Positions 37,098-45,457 are shown, counted from the first letter of the stretch. The stretch: DNA of 64,000 nt from Paracoccus chinensis (GCF_900102885.1 NZ_FNGE01000002.1:124001-188000); one strand, 5' to 3'. The notes: generated by a model not told the origin, from the sequence alone. Numbers and translations: made by a program.

Positions 37098-37412
37098 ATG
37101 AGATACCGACACCACCACCGCTCGGACTCGCTGCTGCCGCTGCTGGCGCTGGCCGGGATCGCTGCGCTGACGGTCTCGTTCCTGCGCGACAGCGCGCCCC
37201 GCCGCCCGGCCCGCGACGCGGCCCGCCGCCCGGAAGGGCTCGCCGCCATCGACCCCAAGGTCGCCCAAGGGGCCGAGGAAGTCGCCGGCCCGACCTTCGT
37301 CCGCGACGCCGGGCCTGAATCGATGCGCGACCGCCCGCGCCGGGGCTGGGACCGTGTGGACGAGCAGGTGGACGAATCCTTCCCCGCCAGCGACCCGCCC
37401 GGCAACTACTGA
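37098..37412 (+). CDS. Small membrane protein with C-terminal SFPASDPP motif
   Basis: A 104-residue protein of unknown function. It has a basic start (MRYRHHHRSD), one membrane helix (about residues 12-29), an Arg/Ala/Pro-rich middle and the C-terminal VDESFPASDPPGNY. From memory, short proteins ending in an E/D-x-FPASDPP motif are common in alphaproteobacteria and other groups, but no function is established to my knowledge. A strong AAAGGAAAGGA site precedes the start. A hairpin follows. Confidence 0.8.
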   Translation: MRYRHHHRSDSLLPLLALAGIAALTVSFLRDSAPRRPARDAARRPEGLAAIDPKVAQGAEEVAGPTFVRDAGPESMRDRPRRGWDRVDEQVDESFPASDPPGNY

Positions 37413-37438
37413 TCGTGAAGGCGCGTGACCGAACGGCG

Positions 37439-37463
37439 CGGCGGGACGGGTGTCGTCCCGCCG
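37439..37463 (+). terminator. Hairpin between the small membrane protein and lipocalin genes
   Basis: A perfect 10-bp stem (CGGCGGGACG with CGTCCCGCCG) around a 5-base loop. It ends 23 bases before the lipocalin start, so it could also act as part of that gene's leader. Confidence 0.65.
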
Positions 37464-37485
37464 TAAGCACACAGGAGATTTCCCG

Positions 37486-38043
37486 ATGAGATTCGCACTC
37501 GGCCTTGCCGCGTCGCTGATGATGGCCGCGCCCGCCCTCGCGCAGGACGCCGGAACCACGGCTTCGACCGAGATCGACCCGCAGGCCTATGCCGGCACCT
37601 GGTACGAGATCGCCCGCACCCCCGCCCCCTTCCAGGAGATGTGCGCGGGTGGCGTCACCGCCACCTACGAGCTGGTCGATGCCGAGACGGTGAAGGTCAC
37701 GAACCGCTGCGACGGGAAGGACGGCCAGCCGCAGGGCATCACCGGCGAGGCCGAGGTGGTGAACAACAACTTCAACACCCTGAACGTCGAGTTCTCGATG
37801 GGCGAGCAGAACCAGGGCGTGAACTATGTCGTGGCCGCCGCCAGCGACGTCGAGGACGGGAAATACCAGTGGGCCGCCGTCCAGTCGCCCGAAGGCCCGA
37901 TCGGCTGGATCCTCGCGCGCGAGCCGCAGATCGACGCCGAAACCCGCAGCCAAGCCGAGGCCGCGCTGACCGAGGCCGGAATCGACGTGTCGCAACTGAC
38001 CGACACCGCCCAGCCGCCGCAGACCTACCAGCCTGCCCAGTAA
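37486..38043 (+). CDS. Secreted lipocalin-family protein
   Basis: The 185-residue protein has a signal peptide ending in ALAQ (about residue 20), then the lipocalin signature with the invariant Gly-x-Trp in YAGTWYEIARTP. Bacterial lipocalins (Blc-like) bind lipids; Blc itself is an outer-membrane lipoprotein. No lipobox cysteine follows the signal here, so this one is probably soluble in the periplasm. The start at 37486 follows ACAGGAGAT. Confidence 0.9.
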   Translation: MRFALGLAASLMMAAPALAQDAGTTASTEIDPQAYAGTWYEIARTPAPFQEMCAGGVTATYELVDAETVKVTNRCDGKDGQPQGITGEAEVVNNNFNTLNVEFSMGEQNQGVNYVVAAASDVEDGKYQWAAVQSPEGPIGWILAREPQIDAETRSQAEAALTEAGIDVSQLTDTAQPPQTYQPAQ

Positions 38044-38060
38044 CGGGCGGTGAAATGAAG

Positions 38061-38086
38061 AAGGCCGGCGTCCAAGCGCCGGCCTT
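38061..38086. terminator. Bidirectional terminator between lipocalin and ccr
   Basis: A perfect 10-bp stem (AAGGCCGGCG with CGCCGGCCTT) around a 6-base loop, followed by TTTGCATTATTT on the plus strand. It lies between convergent genes, 18 bases from each stop. Confidence 0.85.
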
Positions 38087-38103
38087 TGCATTATTTCAGA
38101 ACC

Positions 38104-39396
38104 TCAGCGGCCGGGGCCGGCTTCCAGCGCGTCCTCGAATGTGCGCAGACCGGTGCGCGGGGCCTGCACCAGCACCGCCATGTTGCCGGGCTTGTGCTGG
38201 TTCTTCATCATCTTGACATGCGCCTGCGGGATCTCGTCCCACGGGAAGACCTCGGACATGCAGGGGTCGAGCCGGCGCTCCAGCATCAGCCGGTTGGCGG
38301 CCGCCGCCTGCTTGAGATGGGCGAAGTGCGACCCCTGCAGGCGCTTCTGGTGCATCCACATGTAGCGGACGTCGAAGGTGCAGTTGAAGCCGGTGGTGCC
38401 CGCGCAGATCACCACCATCCCGCCCTTCTTGCAGACGAAGACCGACACCGGGAAGGTCGATTCGCCGGGGTGCTCGAACACGATATCGACGTTCTGGCCC
38501 TTGCCGGTGATGTCCCAGATGGCCTTGCCGAACTTGCGGACCTCGTTGAACCATTCCTTGTATTCGGGGCTGTTCACCGTGGGCAGCTGGCCCCAGCAGT
38601 TGAAGTCCTTGCGGTTGAGCACGCCCTTGGCGCCCAGTCCCATGACGAACTCGCGCTTGTCCTCGTCCGAGATCACGCCGATGGCGTTCGCCCCCGCCGC
38701 GTTGATCAGCTGGATCGCATAGGACCCCAGCCCCCCCGAGGCCCCCCAGACCAGCACGTTCATGCCGGGCTTCAGCTCGTGCGGCTCGTGCCCGAACAGC
38801 ATCCGGTAGGCGGTGGCCAGCGTCAGCGTGTAGCAGGCGGCCTCTTCCCAGGTCAGGTGCTTGGGGCGCGGCATCAGCTGCTGGGCCTGGACGCGGGTGA
38901 ACTGGGCGAAGGACCCGTCCGGCGTCTCGTAGCCCCAGATGCGCTGGGTCGGCGAATACATCGGGTCGCCGCCGTTGCATTCCTCGTCGTTGCCGTCGTC
39001 CTGGTTGCAGTGGATGACGACCTCGTCGCCGACCTTCCAGTTGCGGACCTTGTCACCGACCTTCCAGACGATCCCCGAGGCATCCGAACCCGCGATGTGA
39101 TAGGGCTGCTTGTGGACGTCGAACATGCTGATCGGCACGCCCAGGCCCGCCCAGATGCCGTTGTAGTTGACGCCCGCCGCCATCACGAGGACCAGCACCT
39201 CGTTGCTGTCGATCTCCCAGGTGTCCACGACCTCGACCTGCATGGCCTGGTCAGGCTCGCCCTGGCGTTCCCGGCGGATCGCCCAGGCATACATCTGCTT
39301 CGGCACATGGCCGAGGGGCGGCATCTCGCCGATTTCATACAGGTCCTTGATCGGCGCGTCATAGGGCGCGATCGCGGATGGGGCGTCCAGGGCCAT
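38104..39396 (-). CDS. ccr: Crotonyl-CoA carboxylase/reductase
   Basis: Key enzyme of the ethylmalonyl-CoA pathway: NADPH-dependent reductive carboxylation of crotonyl-CoA to ethylmalonyl-CoA during acetyl-CoA assimilation. The 430-residue protein belongs to the medium-chain dehydrogenase fold, with the nucleotide-binding VWGASGGLGSYAIQL, and shows Ccr-typical blocks such as IHCNQDDGNDEECNGGDPMY and FEHPGESTFPVSV. The start follows GAGGAGAT. It is divergent from ecm, the next specific enzyme of the pathway, across a shared regulatory gap. Confidence 0.97.
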   Translation of the reverse strand: MALDAPSAIAPYDAPIKDLYEIGEMPPLGHVPKQMYAWAIRRERQGEPDQAMQVEVVDTWEIDSNEVLVLVMAAGVNYNGIWAGLGVPISMFDVHKQPYHIAGSDASGIVWKVGDKVRNWKVGDEVVIHCNQDDGNDEECNGGDPMYSPTQRIWGYETPDGSFAQFTRVQAQQLMPRPKHLTWEEAACYTLTLATAYRMLFGHEPHELKPGMNVLVWGASGGLGSYAIQLINAAGANAIGVISDEDKREFVMGLGAKGVLNRKDFNCWGQLPTVNSPEYKEWFNEVRKFGKAIWDITGKGQNVDIVFEHPGESTFPVSVFVCKKGGMVVICAGTTGFNCTFDVRYMWMHQKRLQGSHFAHLKQAAAANRLMLERRLDPCMSEVFPWDEIPQAHVKMMKNQHKPGNMAVLVQAPRTGLRTFEDALEAGPGR

Positions 39397-39464
39397 GATG
39401 ATCTCCTCGCGTTCATGCCGCAGCGCAGAAGCCGGGCTCATGAGTCGAGTGCTATGCAGGCGGG

Positions 39465-39532
39465 CGCAACATTGCAATAGATGCAGCGCAAAATGACGCA
39501 ACAATATGTCTGGGCCGTGAAACGATGTTGCG
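39465..39532. promoter_or_regulatory. Cluster of CGCAA half-sites between ccr and ecm
   Basis: The 237-base divergent gap holds CGCAA at 39465, 39487 and 39497, TTGCAA at 39472, and the inverse TTGCG at 39528. Two of the CGCAA copies are exactly 10 bases apart. A clustered short motif in a shared promoter region suggests a regulator site. In P. denitrificans a RamB-type regulator controls this pathway, but I cannot confirm its motif from memory. Confidence 0.4.
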
Positions 39533-39633
39533 GGCGCCACGTTACGCTTGTGCCGCGCTGCGGCGAGTTGACGGCGCATCATCCTGTCCCTTAACTCGCC
39601 TCAAGCGACAGATTCTTGCGAGAGGGGCGCCGC

Positions 39634-41592
39634 ATGGCCCAGAAGGACAAACCCTGGCTGTTCCGCACCTATGCCGGCCATTCCACCGCTGCCAAGTCGA
39701 ACGAACTGTACCGCACCAACCTGTCCAAGGGGCAGACGGGCCTGTCGGTGGCCTTCGACCTGCCCACCCAGACCGGCTATGACAGCGACCACGTGCTGGC
39801 GCGGGGCGAGGTCGGCAAGGTCGGCGTTCCCGTCTGCCACCTGGGCGACATGCGGGCGCTGTTCGACCAGATCCCGCTGGAACAGATGAACACCTCGATG
39901 ACGATCAACGCGACGGCCCCTTGGCTTCTGTCGCTCTATGTCGCGGTAGCCGAGGAACAGGGGGCAGATGTCTCGAAGCTGCAGGGCACGGTGCAGAACG
40001 ACATCATCAAGGAATACCTGTCGCGTGGCACCTACATCTGCCCGCCGAAGCCCAGCCTGCGGATGATCACGGATGTTGCGGCCTATACGGCGCAGCACCT
40101 GCCCAAGTGGAACCCGATGAACGTCTGCTCCTATCATCTGCAGGAGGCGGGGGCGACGCCGGAACAGGAACTCGCCTATGCGCTGGCGACGGGGATCGCG
40201 GTGCTGGATGACCTGAAAGGCAAGGTGGAACCGCAGGACTTCCCGGCGATGGTCGGGCGCATCAGCTTCTTCGTGAACGCGGGCATCCGCTTTGTCACCG
40301 AATTGTGCAAGATGCGCGCCTTCACCGAGCTTTGGGACGAGATCTGCCGCGAGCGCTATGGCATCGACGACGAGAAATACCGCCGCTTCCGCTATGGCGT
40401 GCAGGTGAACAGCCTCGGCCTGACCGAGCAGCAGCCGGAAAACAACGTCTACCGCATCCTGATCGAGATGCTGGCGGTCACGCTGTCGAAGAACGCCCGC
40501 GCCCGCGCCGTGCAGTTGCCTGCGTGGAACGAGGCGCTGGGCCTGCCGCGTCCCTGGGACCAGCAGTGGTCGCTCAGGATGCAGCAGATCATGGCTTACG
40601 AGACGGACCTGCTGGAATACGGCGACCTCTTCGACGGCAATCCGGTGGTCGCGGCAAAGGTCGAGGAACTCAAGGACGGCGCGCGGGCGGAACTGAAGCT
40701 GCTGGACGAGATGGGCGGCGCCATCGCCGCCATCGACTACATGAAATCGCGGCTGGTCGAGTCGAATGCCGCGCGGCTGAACCGGGTCGAGGATGGTGAG
40801 ACGGTCGTGGTCGGCGTGAACCGCTGGCAGGGGGGCGAGCCTTCGCCCCTGACGGCAGGTGACGGCGGCATCATGGTCGTCGATCCGGCGGTGGAACAGG
40901 ACCAGGTCGCCCGCCTGAACCAGTGGCGCCAGACCCGCGACAACGCGGCCGTCGAGGCCGCCCTGTCGCGCCTGCGCGCTGACGCCGAGGCTGGCCGCAA
41001 CATCATGCCCGCCTCCATCGCGGCGGCGAAGGCAGGGGCCACGACCGGCGAATGGGCCGGCGTCATGCGGCAGGTCCATGGCGAATACCGTGGGCCGACC
41101 GGCGTGTCCCCGAACCCCTCGAACCGCACCGAGGGGCTCGAGCCGATCCGCGAGGCGGTGGACGCCGTCAGCACGCGGCTGGGACGGCGGCTCAAGTTCG
41201 TGGTGGGCAAGCCCGGCCTCGACGGGCATTCCAACGGCGCCGAGCAGATCGCCTTCCGCGCCCGGGACTGCGGCATCGACATCACCTATGACGGCATCCG
41301 CCTGACGCCTGAACAGATCGTGGCCGCCGCGCGCGACCAGCAGGCCCATGTCGTGGGCCTCTCGATCCTCTCGGGCAGCCACCTGCCGCTGGTCCGCGAC
41401 GTCATGGAACGGATGCGGGCCGCGGGCCTCGGCCATATCCCCGTGATCGTCGGCGGCATCATCCCCGACGACGACGCCGCGCAACTGCGCGCCATGGGCG
41501 TGGCGCGGGTCTATACGCCCAAGGACTTCGAGCTGAACCGGATCATGATGGACCTGGTCGCGCTGGTGGACCCCGCCGCGCAGGCCGCCTGA
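39634..41592 (+). CDS. ecm: Ethylmalonyl-CoA mutase (B12-dependent)
   Basis: Converts (2R)-ethylmalonyl-CoA to methylsuccinyl-CoA in the ethylmalonyl-CoA pathway. The 652-residue protein has a TIM-barrel substrate domain starting KPWLFRTYAGHSTAAKSNELY and a C-terminal cobalamin domain with the base-off motif DGHSNG at 530-535 (ligand His532). In contrast to methylmalonyl-CoA mutase, it carries the shorter N-terminus typical of Ecm (formerly MeaA). The start at 39634 follows GAGAGGGG; an ATG-like codon 6 codons earlier is less likely. Confidence 0.95.
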   Translation: MAQKDKPWLFRTYAGHSTAAKSNELYRTNLSKGQTGLSVAFDLPTQTGYDSDHVLARGEVGKVGVPVCHLGDMRALFDQIPLEQMNTSMTINATAPWLLSLYVAVAEEQGADVSKLQGTVQNDIIKEYLSRGTYICPPKPSLRMITDVAAYTAQHLPKWNPMNVCSYHLQEAGATPEQELAYALATGIAVLDDLKGKVEPQDFPAMVGRISFFVNAGIRFVTELCKMRAFTELWDEICRERYGIDDEKYRRFRYGVQVNSLGLTEQQPENNVYRILIEMLAVTLSKNARARAVQLPAWNEALGLPRPWDQQWSLRMQQIMAYETDLLEYGDLFDGNPVVAAKVEELKDGARAELKLLDEMGGAIAAIDYMKSRLVESNAARLNRVEDGETVVVGVNRWQGGEPSPLTAGDGGIMVVDPAVEQDQVARLNQWRQTRDNAAVEAALSRLRADAEAGRNIMPASIAAAKAGATTGEWAGVMRQVHGEYRGPTGVSPNPSNRTEGLEPIREAVDAVSTRLGRRLKFVVGKPGLDGHSNGAEQIAFRARDCGIDITYDGIRLTPEQIVAAARDQQAHVVGLSILSGSHLPLVRDVMERMRAAGLGHIPVIVGGIIPDDDAAQLRAMGVARVYTPKDFELNRIMMDLVALVDPAAQAA

Positions 41593-41607
41593 TCCCCGGC
41601 GCATGAA

Positions 41608-41634
41608 GAAAGGGGCGCACGCGGCGCCCCTTTC
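41608..41634. terminator. Bidirectional terminator between ecm and the fasciclin gene
   Basis: A perfect 11-bp stem (GAAAGGGGCGC with GCGCCCCTTTC) around a 5-base loop, between convergent genes. Confidence 0.85.
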
Positions 41635-41657
41635 CCCTTCCTGCTGCACGCGGTGGC

Positions 41658-42182
41658 TTACGAGGCGGGCAGCAGAACTCCGTCGATCACGTGGACAACG
41701 CCGTTCCCGGCCTCCAGATCCGTGGCCGTCACGGTGACGGGCGTGCCGCCCGCGCCGCCGATCATGACCTTGCCGTCCATGCTGGTCACGGTCAGGCGGC
41801 AGTTGCCCAGCGTCGTGATCTCGGCGCTGCCATTGCCGTCGGCGATCATCTTGGTGACGTCCGCCGCCATCGCCTTGGCCTCGACCACGTGGCAGCCCAG
41901 CACGCCGACAAGCTGCTCCTTGTTCTCGGGCTTGAGCAGATCATCCAGCGCGCCTGCGGGCAGCGCCGCGAAGGCCGCGTTCGTGGGGGCGAAGACGGTG
42001 AAGGGGCCTGCGCCCTGCAGCGTCTCGGCCAGTCCGGCGGCGGTCACCGCCTGCACCAGCGTGGTGTGGTCGGGCGAGCCCACGGCGACGTCGACGACGG
42101 TCGCGGGGGCGTCCTGCGCAAGGGCGGCGCCCGCGCTGACGGCGAACAGGGCGGCGGCGGTGAAGGTCCGGGCAAGGCTCAT
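41658..42182 (-). CDS. Secreted fasciclin-domain protein
   Basis: The 174-residue protein has a signal peptide ending in GAALAQ (about residue 23) and one FAS1 domain with the typical TVFAPTNAAFAALP and the C-terminal NGVVHVIDGVLLP. FAS1 proteins are adhesion-like; the bacterial role is mostly unknown. Two cysteines (in GCHVV and NCRL) might pair. I chose the second ATG (42182) because AGGAG abuts the first ATG and lies 6 bases before the second. Confidence 0.92.
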   Translation of the reverse strand: MSLARTFTAAALFAVSAGAALAQDAPATVVDVAVGSPDHTTLVQAVTAAGLAETLQGAGPFTVFAPTNAAFAALPAGALDDLLKPENKEQLVGVLGCHVVEAKAMAADVTKMIADGNGSAEITTLGNCRLTVTSMDGKVMIGGAGGTPVTVTATDLEAGNGVVHVIDGVLLPAS

Positions 42183-42380
42183 GGTCATCTCCTGCAGGAT
42201 AGATTGTTACGGTCGTGCCAGGATAACTGCGCGACCTCGCAATTCGGATCCGCCCCATCCGGTCAAGTTGGTGTGAATGTTCAGGAGCTTGCCGTGATCC
42301 GCCGCCTCGGCGAAGTTCCTGCTTGTGCCCGGCGCGGGCCTTTTCCATCCTCCACCCGCCCTGACCTGCCGGAGATTGCC

Positions 42381-43157
42381 ATGCCCGCCCCCGAGAACCG
42401 CTTCAAATCCCGGCTTGCGGCGGGCGAGACCCTGATCGGCGCCTGGGTAGGCCTGGGCGACGCCTATGCCGCCGAGATCACGGCCACGGCGGGCTTCGAC
42501 TGGCTGCTGATCGACGGCGAGCACGCGCCGAACGACCTCCGTTCCATCCTGTCGCAGCTGCGGGTGGTCGAGGGATCGGCCAGCGCCCCGGTCGTGCGCC
42601 TGCCGATGGGCGAAACCTGGGCCATCAAGCAGGCGCTCGACATCGGCGCGCAATCCCTGCTGATCCCGATGGTCGAAAGCGCGGCGCAGGCCGAACAGCT
42701 GGTCCGCGCCGTCCGCTATCCCCCGAACGGAAACCGCGGCGTGGGGGCGGCGCTGGCGCGGGCGTCTCGCTTTTCTGCGATCCCCGACTATCTGGCGACG
42801 GCGGACGCGCAGATCTGGCTGGGCGTGCAGGTGGAAACCCGCGCGGGCTTGGACGTCCTGGACGAGATCCTGACGGTCGAGGGCGTGGACGGCGTCTTCA
42901 TCGGTCCCTCGGACCTGGCTGCCGACATGGGCTTTCCGGGGCAACTGGATCATCCGCTGGTCCAGCGCGCGATCCGCGCCGCGATCCGGGTGATCTGCGC
43001 CTCGGGCAAGGCGGCGGGCATCCTCTGGACCGACGAGGTGAATGCCCGCAACGCCGTGGCCGACGGTGCCCGCTTCGTGGCGACCACCATCGACGTGACG
43101 ACCTACGCCGCCGCGATCCGGGATGCGGCGGCGCGGGGGCTGGCGCTGAAACCCTGA
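42381..43157 (+). CDS. HpcH/HpaI-type aldolase
   Basis: Class II, metal-dependent pyruvate aldolase, 258 residues. It has the family motifs LIDGEHAPND, VRLPMGETWAIKQALDIGAQ, the metal-binding VQVETRAGL and FIGPSDLAADMG. Relatives cleave 4-hydroxy-2-ketoheptanedioate or 2-keto-3-deoxy-L-rhamnonate. No matching catabolic operon surrounds it, so the substrate is open. The start at 42381 follows GGAGAT. Confidence 0.92.
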   Translation: MPAPENRFKSRLAAGETLIGAWVGLGDAYAAEITATAGFDWLLIDGEHAPNDLRSILSQLRVVEGSASAPVVRLPMGETWAIKQALDIGAQSLLIPMVESAAQAEQLVRAVRYPPNGNRGVGAALARASRFSAIPDYLATADAQIWLGVQVETRAGLDVLDEILTVEGVDGVFIGPSDLAADMGFPGQLDHPLVQRAIRAAIRVICASGKAAGILWTDEVNARNAVADGARFVATTIDVTTYAAAIRDAAARGLALKP

Positions 43158-43158
43158 G

Positions 43159-43740
43159 TCAGCCTTGCCGGGGCACCCGCCCCAGCAGGAAGAACTCGTC
43201 ATTCGGGGGGATGTCGGCCATGTTCACCAGCCGGTTCGACATCCCGAAGAAGGCCGAGATCGCGCCGATGTCCCAGATCTCGTCGGGGGTGAAGCCCGCG
43301 TCGATCATGTCCTCGTAATCGTCCTGGGTGATGTTGTCGGCATCCGTCGCCACCAGCTCGGCATAGTACAGCATGGCGTAATGCCGCTCGCTCAGGCCTG
43401 CCTTGCGCCAGTTGATCGCCACTTTGTCCGCGATCAGCGGGTCCTTGGCACGGATGCGCAGGATCGCCCCATGCGCCACCACGCAATACTGGCAGCGGTT
43501 CAGCCCGCTTGTCGCCACCACGATCATCTCGCGCTCGGCCTTCGACAGCCCCTCGTCCTTTTCCATCAGCGCGTCGTGATAGGCGAAGAAGGCGCGGAAC
43601 TCGGCCGGGCGATGGGCCAGTGCCAGGAAGATGTTCGGGACAAAGCCCGACTTCTCCTGCACGGCGCGCATCATCTCCTGGATGTCAGGCGGCAGGCTGC
43701 GCAGGTTGGGGATCTCGAAACGGCTGATCGGCTGGTTCAT
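43159..43740 (-). CDS. AhpD-like peroxidase-related protein (carboxymuconolactone decarboxylase family)
   Basis: The 193-residue protein has the CxxC-x6-H type redox motif CQYCVVAHGAIL (about residue 83), the core of AhpD-like alkylhydroperoxidase proteins. The helix-rich layout and length match the 'peroxidase-related enzyme' group. It probably detoxifies peroxides or carries disulfides, but the electron partner is unknown. A copy of the dispersed repeat tail lies directly before its start codon. Its stop is one base from the opposing aldolase stop. Confidence 0.9.
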   Translation of the reverse strand: MNQPISRFEIPNLRSLPPDIQEMMRAVQEKSGFVPNIFLALAHRPAEFRAFFAYHDALMEKDEGLSKAEREMIVVATSGLNRCQYCVVAHGAILRIRAKDPLIADKVAINWRKAGLSERHYAMLYYAELVATDADNITQDDYEDMIDAGFTPDEIWDIGAISAFFGMSNRLVNMADIPPNDEFFLLGRVPRQG

Positions 43741-43775
43741 GGTCTTCTTTCTGATCCAAATGCCCCGGAGGGTCG
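43741..43775 (-). repeat. Dispersed repeat, tail-only copy E
   Basis: Read on the minus strand: TCCGGGGCATTTGGATCAGA followed by AAGAAGACC, directly touching the start codon of the AhpD-like gene. It matches the tail of copies A-D but no clear hairpin arm is present. As in copy C, the purine-rich end may act as the ribosome site. Confidence 0.45.
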
Positions 43776-43817
43776 TGCAAGTGGCGCGGGGGGCAGGGCC
43801 CGTCCTTCCGGTTCCGG

Positions 43818-43835
43818 TTGACTCTCGCCCGTCAA
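43818..43835. promoter_or_regulatory. Inverted repeat in the gap before ffh
   Basis: TTGAC and GTCAA flank an 8-base spacer, a perfect inverted repeat in the divergent gap between the AhpD-like gene and ffh. It could be an operator, or TTGAC may be part of an ffh promoter -35 region. The evidence is weak. Confidence 0.3.
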
Positions 43836-43857
43836 TCTGAAATGTCCACCCGGATTC

Positions 43858-43877
43858 CCGGAAGGTCAGCCTTCCGG
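43858..43877 (+). other. First hairpin in the ffh leader
   Basis: CCGGAAGG and CCTTCCGG form a perfect 8-bp stem around the loop TCAG. It lies 84 bases before ffh. No U-tract follows, so termination seems unlikely. Confidence 0.55.
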
Positions 43878-43900
43878 TCCCCGCCTTGCCCGGGGATCGC

Positions 43901-43930
43901 CCCCCGTCAGCGCGGATGCGCCCACGGGGG
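43901..43930 (+). other. Second hairpin in the ffh leader
   Basis: CCCCCGT pairs with ACGGGGG and an inner GCGC pairs with GCGC, separated by a symmetric 2-by-2 internal loop and closed by a GGAT tetraloop. That gives 11 pairs in total, ending about 18 bases before the GGAGGG ribosome site of ffh. Confidence 0.55.
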
Positions 43931-43960
43931 CAAATGGTGTTTTCTTGCGGAGGGTCCGCG

Positions 43961-45457
43961 ATGTTCGAGAGCCTGTCAGACCGCCTTGGCGGAGTCTTCG
44001 ACCGCCTGACCAAGCAGGGCGCCCTGACCGAGGATGACGTCACCGCCGCCATGCGCGAGGTGCGCCAGGCGCTGCTGGACGCCGACGTCTCGCTGCCGGT
44101 CGTCCGCAGCTTCGTCCGCGCGGTCACGCAGAAGGCCACGGGCGCGGCCGTCACAAAGTCGGTCAGCCCCGGCCAGCAGGTCGTCAAGATCGTCCATGAC
44201 GAACTCATCCGCACGCTGCAGGGCGAGGATGCGCCCGAGACGCTGAAGATCGACACGCCCCCGGCGCCGATCCTGATGGTTGGCCTGCAGGGCTCGGGCA
44301 AGACCACCACCACGGCGAAGCTCGCCAAGCGCCTCAAGGACCGCGAGAAGAAGCGCGTCCTGATGGCCTCGCTGGACACCAACCGCCCTGCGGCGATGGA
44401 ACAGCTGGCCATTCTCGGCCAGCAGGTCGGCGTCGATACCCTGCCGATCATCAAGGGCGAGAACGCGGTCCAGATCGCCAAGCGTGCCAAGCAGCAGGCG
44501 ACCTTGGGCGGCTATGACGTCTACATGCTCGACACCGCGGGCCGTCTGCACATCGACGAAGTGCTGATGGACGAGGTCCAGTCCGTCCGCGACGTGGCGA
44601 ACCCGCGCGAGACGCTGCTGGTCGTCGACGGCCTGACCGGCCAGGACGCCGTGAACGTGGCGACCGAGTTCGACGCCAAGGTCGGCGTCTCGGGCGTGGT
44701 GCTGACCCGGATGGACGGCGACGGGCGCGGCGGCGCGGCGCTGTCGATGCGCCAGATCACCGGCAAGCCCATCCGCTTCGTCGGCGTCGGCGAAAAGATG
44801 GACGCGCTGGAAACCTTCGACGCCGAGCGCGTCGCGGGCCGCATCCTCGGCATGGGCGACATCGTGGCGCTTGTCGAAAAGGCGCAGCAGGTCCTTGAGG
44901 TCGAGCAGGCCGAGCGCATGATGAAGCGCTTCGCCAAGGGTCTGTTCAACATGAACGACCTTCGCAACCAGCTTGAGCAGATGCAGAAGATGGGCGGGAT
45001 GCAGTCCATCATGGGCATGATGCCGGGCATGGGGAAGATGGCCAAGCAGGCCGAGGCCGCGGGCATCGACGACAAGATGATCCGCCGCCAGATCGCGCTG
45101 ATCAATTCCATGACCAAGAAGGAACGGGCGAACCCCGAGCTTCTGCAGGCCTCCCGCAAGAAGCGGATCGCGGCGGGCGCGGGCATGGACGTGGCGGAAC
45201 TGAACAAGCTGCTGAAGATGCAGCGGCAGATGGCCGACACGATGAAGAAGGTCAGCAAGATGGGCAAGGGCGCCATGCTCAAGCAGGCGATGCGCGCCAT
45301 GTCCGGCAAGGGCGGCGGGCTGCCCGACCTGGGCGACGTCGATCCGGCCAAGATGGCCGAGGCCACCAAGATGCTGCAGGACCCCAAGGGTCTGGGCGGC
45401 CAGCTTGGCGGGTTGAACCTGCCCGGCGGCCTTTCGGGGCTGTTCGGCAAGAAATGA
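43961..45457 (+). CDS. ffh: Signal recognition particle protein Ffh
   Basis: GTPase that with 4.5S RNA delivers nascent membrane proteins to the translocon. The 498-residue protein has an N-terminal helical bundle, the GTPase domain with GLQGSGKTTT at 108-117, LDTAGR and TRMDGDGRGG, and a methionine-rich M domain (about 305-460) with runs such as GGMQSIMGMMPGMGKM. The start follows a strong GGAGGG. The 4.5S RNA gene is not in the window. Confidence 0.97.
   Translation: MFESLSDRLGGVFDRLTKQGALTEDDVTAAMREVRQALLDADVSLPVVRSFVRAVTQKATGAAVTKSVSPGQQVVKIVHDELIRTLQGEDAPETLKIDTPPAPILMVGLQGSGKTTTTAKLAKRLKDREKKRVLMASLDTNRPAAMEQLAILGQQVGVDTLPIIKGENAVQIAKRAKQQATLGGYDVYMLDTAGRLHIDEVLMDEVQSVRDVANPRETLLVVDGLTGQDAVNVATEFDAKVGVSGVVLTRMDGDGRGGAALSMRQITGKPIRFVGVGEKMDALETFDAERVAGRILGMGDIVALVEKAQQVLEVEQAERMMKRFAKGLFNMNDLRNQLEQMQKMGGMQSIMGMMPGMGKMAKQAEAAGIDDKMIRRQIALINSMTKKERANPELLQASRKKRIAAGAGMDVAELNKLLKMQRQMADTMKKVSKMGKGAMLKQAMRAMSGKGGGLPDLGDVDPAKMAEATKMLQDPKGLGGQLGGLNLPGGLSGLFGKK

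Noticed and set aside
43858..43877. GGAAGG-containing hairpin before ffh as a possible 4.5S SRP RNA gene
   Set aside because: It lacks the conserved asymmetric internal loop and the AGCAGCC strand of SRP RNA. The stem is a simple palindrome, so I list it only as a leader hairpin.
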